This document shows, in pieces, positions 6,926 to 12,876 of a stretch of 12,876 bases of DNA; within the stretch, counting starts at the first letter, position 1; the number at the start of each line of letters is the position of its first letter. Made by a program: the position numbers and the translations under genes. The stretch spans positions 1 to 12,876 of the forward strand of contig JANMTB010000222.1 in the NCBI GenBank assembly GCA_031390045.1, given 5' to 3'. The DNA comes from Aalborgiella sp031390045 (lineage in GTDB: Bacteria; Pseudomonadota; Gammaproteobacteria; Burkholderiales; Burkholderiaceae_C). Below the pieces are notes generated by a model that was given only the letters and a program-made list of their open reading frames with translations, did no database searches and was not told the origin of the DNA.

Positions 6926-8352
6926 AAATTTTTCTCAAAATGCTGTGAAATGTAATCGGCCAAGCCGTCAAACACAACATCCAAAGTCGGTGTGGTCGCG
7001 CCAAAGAGCGCTTGCAACACAGCGGGGTCTTCAAACATGCCGTGCAGGTACAAGCCCAGCACATTACCAGCGGGGTTTTGCCAGCCTAGCGCATCGGGCA
7101 GTACAGCGACTGCCACATCGCCGGCCATCGCCATGGCAGGATGTTGTGCCGTTTGGCCGTGGTGGATTTCGTAGCCGGCAACATTCACATCGCTCAATTT
7201 TGACCATAAACCTATGAGCTTGCCAAATTGAGTATGCCGATGTTGTACGGTTTTGGCGATTTCAAAACTGGTGACGAGTGGCAACAGGCCCAAACCAGGT
7301 CCATTGCCATCAATTTGGTTCATATCAATCAGTGCCTCTCCCAGCATCTGCAATCCGCCGCAGATGCCCAACACCGCTTTGCCTTGCGCGGCATGCTTGG
7401 CAACAGCAGCATCTAAGCCTTGCGAACGCAGCCAGGCCAGGTCGCTACTGGTGTGTTTGCTACCGGGCAGGATGACCCAGTCGGCATCGATAATTTCGCT
7501 CGGGCTGCGTACCCATTTCAGGCGCACGCCGGGCACGTTTTTCAGCGCCTGGAACTCGTCCAGGTTGCTGATACGGGGGTAGGCGATGACAGCAATCGTG
7601 GTGGTGACCGCACCAGAAGCCACGCTGCGGTCGTCAAAAACACCATCTTCTTCGGGCAGGCCATGTTGCCACCACATGGGCAAAGTGGCGACGACTGGCA
7701 CGCCGGTCATCTCCCGCAACATCTCGGGGCCGGGGGCTAGCAACGCAGCGTCACCTCTGAATTTGTTCAACACAAAACCTTTGATCATCGCCTGCTCATC
7801 CGGCGGCAAGAGCGCAAAGGTGCCGTACAAATGGGCAAACGCGCCGCCCCGGTCGATATCCGTGACTAACAAACAAGCGGCGTTGGCGGCGACGGCCACC
7901 CGCATGTTGACGATGTCGTTGGCTTTGAGGTTGATCTCGGCCGGTGAGCCTGCGCCTTCGATGACCACCACGTCGTTCTGCGCCATCAGCTCGTGTAACG
8001 CTTGTTGAATCGTCGGCCAAACCCGCTTGCTGCGGTCGCGCCACGGGGCTTGGGTCAACTCGTCGTTGACTTGTCCCATTAAAACGACCTGGCTATGGGT
8101 GTCGCGCTCGGGTTTGAGCAGCAGCGGATTCATGCGGACTTCGGGGACGGCGTTGGCAGCGAGGGATTGAAAGTACTGCGCGCTGCCAATTTCCCCGCCA
8201 TCGACGACCCGCGCGTTGTTACTCATGTTTTGAGCCTTGAAAGGCGTGACTTTCAGCCCTTGGCGAGCGTAATAGCGGCAAAGTGCGGTGGTCAGCCAGC
8301 TTTTGCCAGCACCGCTGGTAGTACCTAGAACCATGATGGCTTTTGTAGTCAT
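6904..8352 (-). CDS. cobQ: Cobyric acid synthase, glutamine-hydrolysing
   Basis: The 482-aa protein carries the two CobQ domains. The N-terminal ATP-binding part has MVLGTTSGAGKSWL at 7-20, then FKAQNMSNNARV at 38-49, GSAQYFQSLAA at 56-66, MNPLLLKPE at 74-82, VVIEGAGSPAEINL at 129-142 and TDIDRGGAFAHLYGT at 164-178. The C-terminal class I glutamine amidotransferase part has ILPGSKHTSSDLAWLR at 294-309, nucleophile C331 in LGICGGLQMLG, and H437 in LGLYLHGMFEDP, with the CobQ-specific YEIHHGQT at 394-401. It amidates four side chains of adenosylcobyrinic acid a,c-diamide to give cobyric acid. The ATG overlaps the upstream cobD stop (ATGA, 8349-8352), and AAGGGG lies 5 nt before it, so coupled translation is likely. 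The C-terminal NSLIL is encoded by a tandem repeat. Confidence 0.96.
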   Translation of the reverse strand: MTTKAIMVLGTTSGAGKSWLTTALCRYYARQGLKVTPFKAQNMSNNARVVDGGEIGSAQYFQSLAANAVPEVRMNPLLLKPERDTHSQVVLMGQVNDELTQAPWRDRSKRVWPTIQQALHELMAQNDVVVIEGAGSPAEINLKANDIVNMRVAVAANAACLLVTDIDRGGAFAHLYGTFALLPPDEQAMIKGFVLNKFRGDAALLAPGPEMLREMTGVPVVATLPMWWQHGLPEEDGVFDDRSVASGAVTTTIAVIAYPRISNLDEFQALKNVPGVRLKWVRSPSEIIDADWVILPGSKHTSSDLAWLRSQGLDAAVAKHAAQGKAVLGICGGLQMLGEALIDMNQIDGNGPGLGLLPLVTSFEIAKTVQHRHTQFGKLIGLWSKLSDVNVAGYEIHHGQTAQHPAMAMAGDVAVAVLPDALGWQNPAGNVLGLYLHGMFEDPAVLQALFGATTPTLDVVFDGLADYISQHFEKNFLNSLIL

Positions 8353-9365
8353 TTGTACCCCTTAACGATATTTAGCCATGCGCTTTGCAAAGCATCTTGT
8401 GCAGATGGCGGCTGGACGCTAACGCGCACTTGACCGAGTAATCCGAACGACGTCGTATCCCGCAATTTGATGCCTTGTTGGCGCAACGCTGCCAAAGCCT
8501 GATCTAAGCTCAAGGCGTTTGGGAGTATAGGTTTGGTGCAAAAGAAATTGGTGGCGCTGGGCTGGCATGTCCAACCCAGCGACTCAAGCAACTCAATTTG
8601 ACGTGTTTTCCAGACTTGCAGTGTTTGCAGGCTGTCGACGAGCCAATCTTGAACATCAGCGTTAACCCAACTATCCAGCATAGCCACACCATGTCCGCCC
8701 AGCGGCCATGAGGCAGACAGACCGTTTAATTGAGGAACCAACTCTTCTGAACCTAACGGCGCAATCGCATAAGCCGCCCTCACCCCGGTCAAACCCAGTG
8801 CTTTGTTGGGTGAATAAAGTTGCCAAACCGCGTCGCTGGGGCTCGTTTTCAGCTTGTTACCACTCAGCTGCATGGGTGCGTAAGCCAAATCTAAAACGTG
8901 AATGGCGGTTGATGAGACTTCAAAGTCACCGAAATCGACCTGCCCCAGCGGACTGGACGGCTGGCAATGCCAAACCAAACCAGCGGCTTTGGCGTCCGTC
9001 GTCAAAGACAAACCCCAAGCTTGGGCGGCGTGCGTGTAGTCGCCAAAGCTGTGCGGCGGCACAAAAACGGCGCTGACGCCTTGCAACTTGGCCAAGGCCG
9101 TGATGCGAAAAATGAACTCGCTGGCGCTGCAGGCAATGACGATGCGCCCAGCTTCGCAGACATGAAACGCGGCCAACTTGTCGCGCAAAGCCGTGTAGCC
9201 AGGGTCGGGATACCGCGTGGCATCGGCCTGCGAGATAGCCGCTTGCGTGAGGGGACTAGGGCCGCAGGCGTTGCTGTTGGTGGAAAAGTCAAATTTCGGC
9301 AAACCCAACGCGTCTGTACCGCCGTGAATGCGCTTGGGAGCTTCGTAGATCATTGCAGGATTCAT
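8349..9365 (-). CDS. cobD: Threonine-phosphate decarboxylase (PLP, aminotransferase fold)
   Basis: The open frame extends much further upstream, but the family begins at MNPAMIYEAPKRIHGG. The ATG at 9365-9363 overlaps the cbiB stop as ATGA, so I take a 338-aa product. It is a fold-type I PLP enzyme: HGGTDALGLPKFDFSTN at 14-30, the residues N30/N32 that follow, RYPDPGYTALRDKLA at 51-65, FVPPHSFGDY at 101-110, VLDLAYAP at 157-164, and the Schiff-base lysine K188 in LYSPNKALGLTGVRAAYA. It decarboxylates L-threonine O-3-phosphate to (R)-1-aminopropan-2-ol phosphate, the arm used by the neighbouring CbiB. It is named cobC in Pseudomonas and Rhodobacter usage. No Shine-Dalgarno precedes the ATG; the dispersed repeat (copy B) lies there instead, so expression probably depends on coupling from cbiB. 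Confidence 0.87.
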   Translation of the reverse strand: MNPAMIYEAPKRIHGGTDALGLPKFDFSTNSNACGPSPLTQAAISQADATRYPDPGYTALRDKLAAFHVCEAGRIVIACSASEFIFRITALAKLQGVSAVFVPPHSFGDYTHAAQAWGLSLTTDAKAAGLVWHCQPSSPLGQVDFGDFEVSSTAIHVLDLAYAPMQLSGNKLKTSPSDAVWQLYSPNKALGLTGVRAAYAIAPLGSEELVPQLNGLSASWPLGGHGVAMLDSWVNADVQDWLVDSLQTLQVWKTRQIELLESLGWTCQPSATNFFCTKPILPNALSLDQALAALRQQGIKLRDTTSFGLLGQVRVSVQPPSAQDALQSAWLNIVKGYK

Positions 9366-10336
9366 GAATTCACTGAATATGCTATGAATAATATAGCTAC
9401 ACAGGCAATTAATACGCCGGCTATAGTCGATTTTGAGGCTAATTTGATGGATTTTGACGTATCTGGCGTATTCGGGGCGTTTCCAGACGGGTTCAAGGTG
9501 TAAACATCGGGCTTGGAGAGCTGGATATTCAACAGCAAAGCCATTGCTGCCATGGGCCAGCCACTGTTGGGAGATGGCGTTTTGGAGGCTTCCTGCCGCA
9601 AACGTGACCAAAATGATGTAACTTTGAAACCAGACACTAGCCAAAGCAGCGCCGCCGTGATACGCGCAGGCAGCCAGGACAGCACGTCGTCCGCCCGCGC
9701 CGCCCACTTGCCAGCCCATTCCCAGTTTCGGCCTCTATAGACGCCCTTGTAACCCCACATCGCATCAGCCGTGTTGGCAAAGCGGTACACCGCCGCACCG
9801 GGCAGGCCCAATAAAACGAACCAGAATATCGGGGCGATGACCGAGTCATTGAGATTTTCAGCCAGGGTTTCAATCGCGCTTTCGCGGACTTGAGATTCGG
9901 TCAAGGCCGTGGTGTCGCGGCTAACGAGCATGGACAAGCGCGCTCTGCCCGCTTCTAAAGATTCTTGCAGTGCAAGTTCAACCGCTTGCACCTCACGGCG
10001 CAGCATACGCCAGGCAAACAAGGGTTTGAGCAGAATGCCAAGCAACAGGGCTGCCCACAGGACAGGCAGCTGCAAAACCACCCGTTGAAGACCAGAAAAA
10101 ACTATCAAAATAAGAGCTACTGCGGAAATCCATACGCCGGCTCCAGCTAAAAATGACTTGTAATCTGGCTTTTCATCATCGTTAGACAGTTTCGGCAAGA
10201 CATGCTCAGCAGCCCAACTCAAATAATTGCCCATCCACACCACGGGGTGCAGACGCGCAGGCGGCTCTCCCCAAAAGTGATCAATGAGCACCGCAGCGAC
10301 CAGCGCACAGCTAAAAGTAATGAGTGATGTTGTCAT
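9362..10336 (-). CDS. cbiB: Adenosylcobinamide-phosphate synthase
   Basis: The frame is open from 10474, but CbiB homology starts at MTTSLITFSC, with the ATG at 10336-10334, 13 bp after the bluB stop. That gives 324 aa, near the family norm. It is an integral inner-membrane enzyme joining cobyric acid to aminopropanol phosphate. Motifs are IDHFWGEPPARLHPVVWMG at 18-36, VRESAIETLAENLNDS at 150-165, NTADAMWGYK at 188-197, RADDVLSWLPARITA at 214-228, and KTPSPNSGWPMAAMA at 252-266. Membrane segments lie around 6-20, 63-81, 91-105, 165-183 and 302-320. Two of these (64-75 and 304-319) are encoded by copies C and B of the dispersed repeat, in the same frame. Its stop overlaps the cobD start (ATGA). 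Called cobD in Pseudomonas usage. Confidence 0.92.
   Translation of the reverse strand: MTTSLITFSCALVAAVLIDHFWGEPPARLHPVVWMGNYLSWAAEHVLPKLSNDDEKPDYKSFLAGAGVWISAVALILIVFSGLQRVVLQLPVLWAALLLGILLKPLFAWRMLRREVQAVELALQESLEAGRARLSMLVSRDTTALTESQVRESAIETLAENLNDSVIAPIFWFVLLGLPGAAVYRFANTADAMWGYKGVYRGRNWEWAGKWAARADDVLSWLPARITAALLWLVSGFKVTSFWSRLRQEASKTPSPNSGWPMAAMALLLNIQLSKPDVYTLNPSGNAPNTPDTSKSIKLASKSTIAGVLIACVAILFIAYSVNS
9380..9426 (+). repeat. Dispersed repeat, copy B (3' end of cbiB)
   Basis: Bases 9380-9423 match copy D (12419-12376, opposite strand) at 39 of 44 positions, with a perfect run of 20 (TGCTATGAATAATATAGCTA). Bases 9391-9426 match copy A at 31 of 36. The left end contains the inverted repeat GCTAT/ATAGC (9381-9397). 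On the minus strand it encodes the C-terminal hydrophobic stretch of CbiB (IAGVLIACVAILFIA). Confidence 0.8.
10111..10146 (+). repeat. Dispersed repeat, copy C (5' part of cbiB)
   Basis: It matches copy B at 25 of 36 positions, best in ATACGCCGGCT and GAGCTAC-like ends. It encodes AGAGVWISAVAL of CbiB on the minus strand, in the same frame as copies A and B. It is the most diverged of copies A-D. Its flank at 10101-10112 (ACTATCAAAATA) recurs exactly at 232-243, which is too short and AT-rich to mean much alone. Confidence 0.5.
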
Positions 10337-10349
10337 CCAACCCGTCGGC

Positions 10350-11009
10350 CTAGCCTTGCCCCCAACGGTCTTCAAACACCATGTCGGCAAGCGCGGCTCG
10401 CTGGGCCCATTTTTCGGTTTGCAGCATGGGTTGGTCATAAAAAGCCGTGACTGGACCCAGACACAGAACGGCAATCGGTCGGCTGCCTTCGGGCATCTGA
10501 AGCAATTGCGCCAACTGCTCCGGGCTGAAAATCGACACCCAGCCCATCCCCAGACCTTCCGCCCGTGCTGCCAGCCAGAGGTTTTGAATAGCGCATGAGG
10601 CCGAGGCTAAATCCATCTCTGGCATGGTGCGGCGACCGAAAATATGTTTTTCTCGACCCGGTGGAAGCGCGACGACGAGCACTTCTGCAGCATCCATCAC
10701 GCCCTGAACTTTGAGCTTCATAAATTGGTCTTCACTCTCGTTCAACGCACGAGCTGTGAGTGCGCGCTCGTCTTCGACCAATGTATGCAAAGCAAGTCTT
10801 AGCTGCGGACTTCGGATACGAATAAATCGCCAAGGCTGCATCAACCCAACACTGGGCGCATGGTGGGCAGCAGACAGCAAGCGCTGCAACACATCGTCTG
10901 CGACAAGGCCGCCGCAAAAGTGCCTCATATCACGTCGCTCGTAAATAGCACGATAAACCGCCTGCTGCTCTTCTAAACTGAAGGCATGAGGTGAAGCACT
11001 GGCAGTCAT
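10350..11009 (-). CDS. bluB: 5,6-Dimethylbenzimidazole synthase
   Basis: The 219-aa protein is a BluB-type member of the nitroreductase-like flavoproteins. It fragments reduced FMN with O2 to form 5,6-dimethylbenzimidazole, the lower ligand of B12. Seen here: VYRAIYERRDMRHF at 18-31 (flavin-phosphate-binding arginines and the conserved Asp, D27), AAHHAPSVGLMQPWRFIRI at 47-65, the BluB-type insert FGRRTMPEMDLASASCAIQN, and LAARAEGLGMGWVSIF with the following EQLAQLLQMPEGSRPIAVL. Its presence implies an oxygen-using organism that makes its own lower ligand. It starts 15 bp after the cobO stop and its product feeds CobT in the same cluster. A general nitroreductase is the alternative, but these motifs and the context favour BluB. 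Confidence 0.92.
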   Translation of the reverse strand: MTASASPHAFSLEEQQAVYRAIYERRDMRHFCGGLVADDVLQRLLSAAHHAPSVGLMQPWRFIRIRSPQLRLALHTLVEDERALTARALNESEDQFMKLKVQGVMDAAEVLVVALPPGREKHIFGRRTMPEMDLASASCAIQNLWLAARAEGLGMGWVSIFSPEQLAQLLQMPEGSRPIAVLCLGPVTAFYDQPMLQTEKWAQRAALADMVFEDRWGQG

Positions 11010-11024
11010 CGTACGGCTTTCAAC

Positions 11025-11606
11025 TCAATCCTCAATCCCACGCTGCGCCGGAATGCCGGCTTTGAAGGCGTGTTTGATCATCGTCATCTCAGTCACGGTA
11101 TCAGCCAGCTCGATGATCTCAGGCGGGCAGCGGCGGCCAGTGATGACAACGTGCACGTGTGTGGGGCGATCAAACAGGGTTTGCACGACTTCTTCGACGC
11201 CGCCTGCCGCTTCCATCCAACCATAAATCAGCGGATAGGTAAATTCATCGAGCACGACCATGAAGTATTCGCCGCCCATGATGGCGGCTTTGGCGCGTTG
11301 CCAGCCGTCGCGTGCCAGTTGCGCAGAATGCTCCAAGTCTTGGCTTTTCCAGCTGAAGCCGTCGCCCAAACCTTCAATCGGAATGCCCAACTGCTCAAAC
11401 ATACGGTGCTCGCCAAAGCGGGCGCTGGGCACTTTCATGAACTGGAAAATCTTGACCGGCTTGCTGCGACCGTGCGCGCGCAACGCCAAGCCAAACGCCG
11501 CTGTACTTTTGCCTTTGCCGTCGCCCGTGTTGACGATCAGCAGCCCTCGGCGTTCGCCCTCGGGTTTGTCGTAAGGTTTGCATTCTGGTGGCATTTCAAG
11601 TTGCAT
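11025..11606 (-). CDS. cobO: Cob(I)yrinic acid a,c-diamide adenosyltransferase
   Basis: The 193-aa product is a CobO/BtuR/CobA-type ATP:corrinoid adenosyltransferase of typical length. The P-loop IVNTGDGKGKSTAAFG spans 24-39, followed by GLALRAHGRSKPVKIFQFMK, LGDGFSWKSQDLEHS (about 80-94), VVLDEFTYPLIYGW at about 117-130, and VVITGRRCPPEIIELADTVT near 153-172. It adds the 5'-deoxyadenosyl group to Co(I) of corrinoids, in de novo synthesis or salvage. AGGA at 11614-11617 lies 7 nt before the ATG at 11606-11604. It is 41 bp downstream of the ABC ATPase gene and 15 bp before bluB. Confidence 0.95.
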   Translation of the reverse strand: MQLEMPPECKPYDKPEGERRGLLIVNTGDGKGKSTAAFGLALRAHGRSKPVKIFQFMKVPSARFGEHRMFEQLGIPIEGLGDGFSWKSQDLEHSAQLARDGWQRAKAAIMGGEYFMVVLDEFTYPLIYGWMEAAGGVEEVVQTLFDRPTHVHVVITGRRCPPEIIELADTVTEMTMIKHAFKAGIPAQRGIED

Positions 11607-11632
11607 GGAGATTTCCTAAAATATCAGTGTAA

Positions 11633-11705
11633 TTTGCTAATAAATTGCTACATTTTCGGTAGCGATACAAGCATATTTTCTATCGGCTTGATGGCAATTC
11701 TGTTC
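11633..11705 (+). repeat. Possible dispersed repeat, copy E (end of the ABC ATPase gene)
   Basis: The stretch shows TGCTAATAAATTGCTACA at its left, like the left end of copy B with small gaps, and then TAGCGATACAAGCAT with CGGCT about ten bases later. The match is gapped and clearly weaker than among A, B and D. It covers the cobO-ATPase gap and the last codons of the ATPase (IKPIENMLVSLPKM). Chance similarity in AT-rich DNA is possible. Confidence 0.3.
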
Positions 11706-12415
11706 TCAAAAACGTGCTCCAAAGCACGGTGCGTAACGACATCAGCAGTCGTGCCGAAATGCGTGATCTTGCCAGCCGCCATGATGAGCATGTCATCCGC
11801 CTGCAGCGCCATGGTGGTTTCATGCAGCACGCTAACCACGGTTTTGCCGCCCTGCACCAAGTCGCGCACAATCTGCTGCCAGTCGGCTTGGTGCGGCGGG
11901 TCTAGATTAGCCAGCGGCTCATCCATCAGCAGCACATCGGCTTGCACCGCCAAAGCACGCGCTAGTAGGACACGTTGGCGCTCGCCGCCAGAAAGCTGCC
12001 CCAGCGCCCTGCCCCGCCAGTCCCAAGCTTGGGTACTGCGCAGCGCTTGCTCGACGGCGGCATTGTCGGCCTGATTCGGAGGTGCCAACCAGGCCTGGTG
12101 CGGTAAACGGCCCAACATGGCGACATCAAACACGGTCAAATCATCCGCACTGGCTTCGTTTTGACCCAGCCAAGCTAGTTTTTTAGCTCTTTCACGGGGC
12201 GCGATCTGCAAGATGACTTCGCCGAACAATTCAACACGGCCGTCATGGGGCAAGACACCGGCCAAGACCTTGAGCAGCGTCGATTTACCTGCTCCGTTGG
12301 GGCCGACAATGCTGGTCCAGCGTCCGGTTTCAAACTGCACGCTAACATCATGCAAAACGGGGGTATTTTGCAGCTTAGCCGATGTATTTATTGCCTGAAT
12401 AGCTATATTATTCAT
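11648..12415 (-). CDS. ABC transporter ATPase, vitamin B12 / iron-siderophore importer type
   Basis: The 255-aa protein has a complete nucleotide-binding domain of the FecE/BtuD type: Walker A GPNGAGKST (38-46), Q-loop Q85, an ABC signature LSGGERQR (141-148), Walker B VLLMDEP (161-167), D-loop ANLDP (169-173) and switch H198. It would energise import of B12, cobinamide or a ferric siderophore. The cobalamin neighbours favour a corrinoid, hence a BtuD role, but substrate cannot be read from an ATPase. No permease or binding-protein gene accompanies it here; upstream is bioB. The only start compatible with the first beta strand is the ATG at 12415, which lies inside repeat copy D and has no Shine-Dalgarno. 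Codons 1-13 (MNNIAIQAINTSA) are repeat-derived, and the C-terminus overlaps possible copy E. Confidence 0.88.
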   Translation of the reverse strand: MNNIAIQAINTSAKLQNTPVLHDVSVQFETGRWTSIVGPNGAGKSTLLKVLAGVLPHDGRVELFGEVILQIAPRERAKKLAWLGQNEASADDLTVFDVAMLGRLPHQAWLAPPNQADNAAVEQALRSTQAWDWRGRALGQLSGGERQRVLLARALAVQADVLLMDEPLANLDPPHQADWQQIVRDLVQGGKTVVSVLHETTMALQADDMLIMAAGKITHFGTTADVVTHRALEHVFENRIAIKPIENMLVSLPKM

Positions 12416-12419
12416 AGCA
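12376..12419 (-). repeat. Dispersed repeat, copy D (start of the ABC ATPase gene)
   Basis: Read on the minus strand from 12419, it matches copy B at 39 of 44 bases, with a perfect 20-base run. Relative to transcription it is in the opposite sense to copies A-C. It supplies the ATG and about the first 13 codons of the ABC ATPase and removes any ordinary ribosome-binding sequence upstream. Confidence 0.8.
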
Positions 12420-12449
12420 ATATAGTCAATACGATTACTACCACGTTAA

Positions 12450-12876
12450 TCACGCTGTCGTCGTGACTTGGCGTGAATGCATGCCGAGTCGTTTGACCAG
12501 TGCCAAATCTGCATCGGTATCAGGATTGCCAGTGGTCAGCAGCTTTTCGCCAAAAAAGATGGAATTTGCACCCGCCATGAAGCACATGGCCTGCACAGCG
12601 TCGCCCATTTCACGGCGGCCGGCGGACAGACGCACGCGCGCGGTGGGCATGGTGATGCGGGCGACAGCGATGGTGCGCACAAACTCTAGCGGGTCAAGCG
12701 GTGCCAAGTCCGCCATCGGCGTGCCTTTAACGCGCACGAGGTGGTTGATCGGCACCGATTCAGGATACGGGCTGAGATTCGCCAACTGCGCGATCAAAGC
12801 CGCACGCTGTTGGCGCGACTCGCCCATGCCGACAATGCCACCACAGCAGACTTTGACGCCCGCGCCACGCACGTTG
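12450..12876 (-). CDS. bioB: Biotin synthase, C-terminal part (runs off the window)
   Basis: About 142 codons are visible from the right edge, starting inside VRGAGVKVCCGGIVGMGES, where the first Cys pair includes the conserved ligand of the auxiliary [2Fe-2S] cluster. Further signatures are PINHLVRVKGTPM, ITMPTARVRLSAGRREM (with the Arg of the SAGR motif, also a cluster ligand in BioB), QAMCFMAGANSIFFGEKLLT and GNPDTDADLALVKRLGM. BioB is a radical-SAM enzyme that inserts sulfur into dethiobiotin in the last step of biotin synthesis. The GTG near the edge is internal and not the start, because the frame continues upstream and the N-terminal radical-SAM CxxxCxxC lies outside the window. It is 34 bp upstream of the ABC ATPase on the same strand, so it may head this operon. 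Confidence 0.95.
   Translation of the reverse strand, partial: NVRGAGVKVCCGGIVGMGESRQQRAALIAQLANLSPYPESVPINHLVRVKGTPMADLAPLDPLEFVRTIAVARITMPTARVRLSAGRREMGDAVQAMCFMAGANSIFFGEKLLTTGNPDTDADLALVKRLGMHSRQVTTTA

Noticed and set aside
8967..9503. 178-codon plus-strand frame opposite cobD and cbiB
   Set aside because: It is antisense to conserved genes. It contains repeat copy B in the sense that reads MNNIATQAIN, which explains the apparent similarity to the ATPase N-terminus.
9366..9719. Long N-terminal extension of the cobD frame (open from 9719)
   Set aside because: It lies wholly within cbiB, has no family similarity, and the ATGA overlap at 9362-9365 gives the natural start.
10337..10474. N-terminal extension of the cbiB frame
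   Set aside because: It overlaps the bluB 3' end and is rich in Cys/Pro/Lys, with no CbiB similarity. The membrane protein begins at 10336.
11070..12074. A 334-codon plus-strand open frame opposite cobO and the ABC ATPase
   Set aside because: It is antisense to two well-conserved genes, shows no recognisable domain, and runs in the shadow frame of G+C-rich coding DNA.
12416..12449. B12 riboswitch before the ABC ATPase
   Set aside because: The gap is only 34 bp, partly repeat-derived, and far too short for a cobalamin riboswitch.

Overview
The window looks like a betaproteobacterial chromosome, most probably Burkholderiales/Comamonadaceae (Polaromonas- or Rhodoferax-like). This rests on protein sequence style, moderate G+C, the aerobic-type late cobalamin gene set, and short dispersed repeats of a kind I associate with that family. 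It is inference from recognition, with no database search.

Layout. Bases 1-185 hold the start of a minus-strand hemerythrin-domain protein. A 379-bp gene-free stretch follows (186-564). Its right part can fold into one hairpin and one H-type pseudoknot that ends on the ribosome-binding site of a plus-strand glycine-zipper stress protein (565-1089). Minus-strand cobC (alpha-ribazole phosphatase) and cobS (cobalamin synthase) occupy 1293-2751. Two plus-strand signalling genes follow at 2890-5811: a 228-aa protein resembling a degenerate histidine kinase or ChpT-type phosphotransferase, and a 739-aa membrane hybrid histidine kinase with a receiver domain. From 5819 to 12876 everything is on the minus strand. 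In transcription order it reads bioB (partial), an ABC transporter ATPase, cobO, bluB, cbiB, threonine-phosphate decarboxylase (cobD, called cobC in some species), cobQ and cobT. Gaps between these genes are short, and there are two 4-bp ATGA overlaps.

How the genes work together. The cobalamin genes cover the late pathway. CobO adenosylates the corrinoid. CobQ amidates it to cobyric acid. CobD and CbiB make and attach the aminopropanol phosphate arm. BluB makes dimethylbenzimidazole and CobT activates it. CobS joins the two halves and CobC removes the phosphate. Corrin-ring genes, the CobU/CobP kinase-guanylyltransferase, and the permease and binding protein expected with the ATPase are not in the window. 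The two-component pair splits cobS-cobC from the rest of the set.

Most notable non-gene structure. First, a dispersed repeat of about 36-45 bp has at least four recognisable copies. Three sit inside coding sequence in one reading frame and encode hydrophobic segments of CobS and CbiB. One in the opposite sense supplies the start codon and first codons of the ABC ATPase. Second, there is the structured leader upstream of the stress gene.
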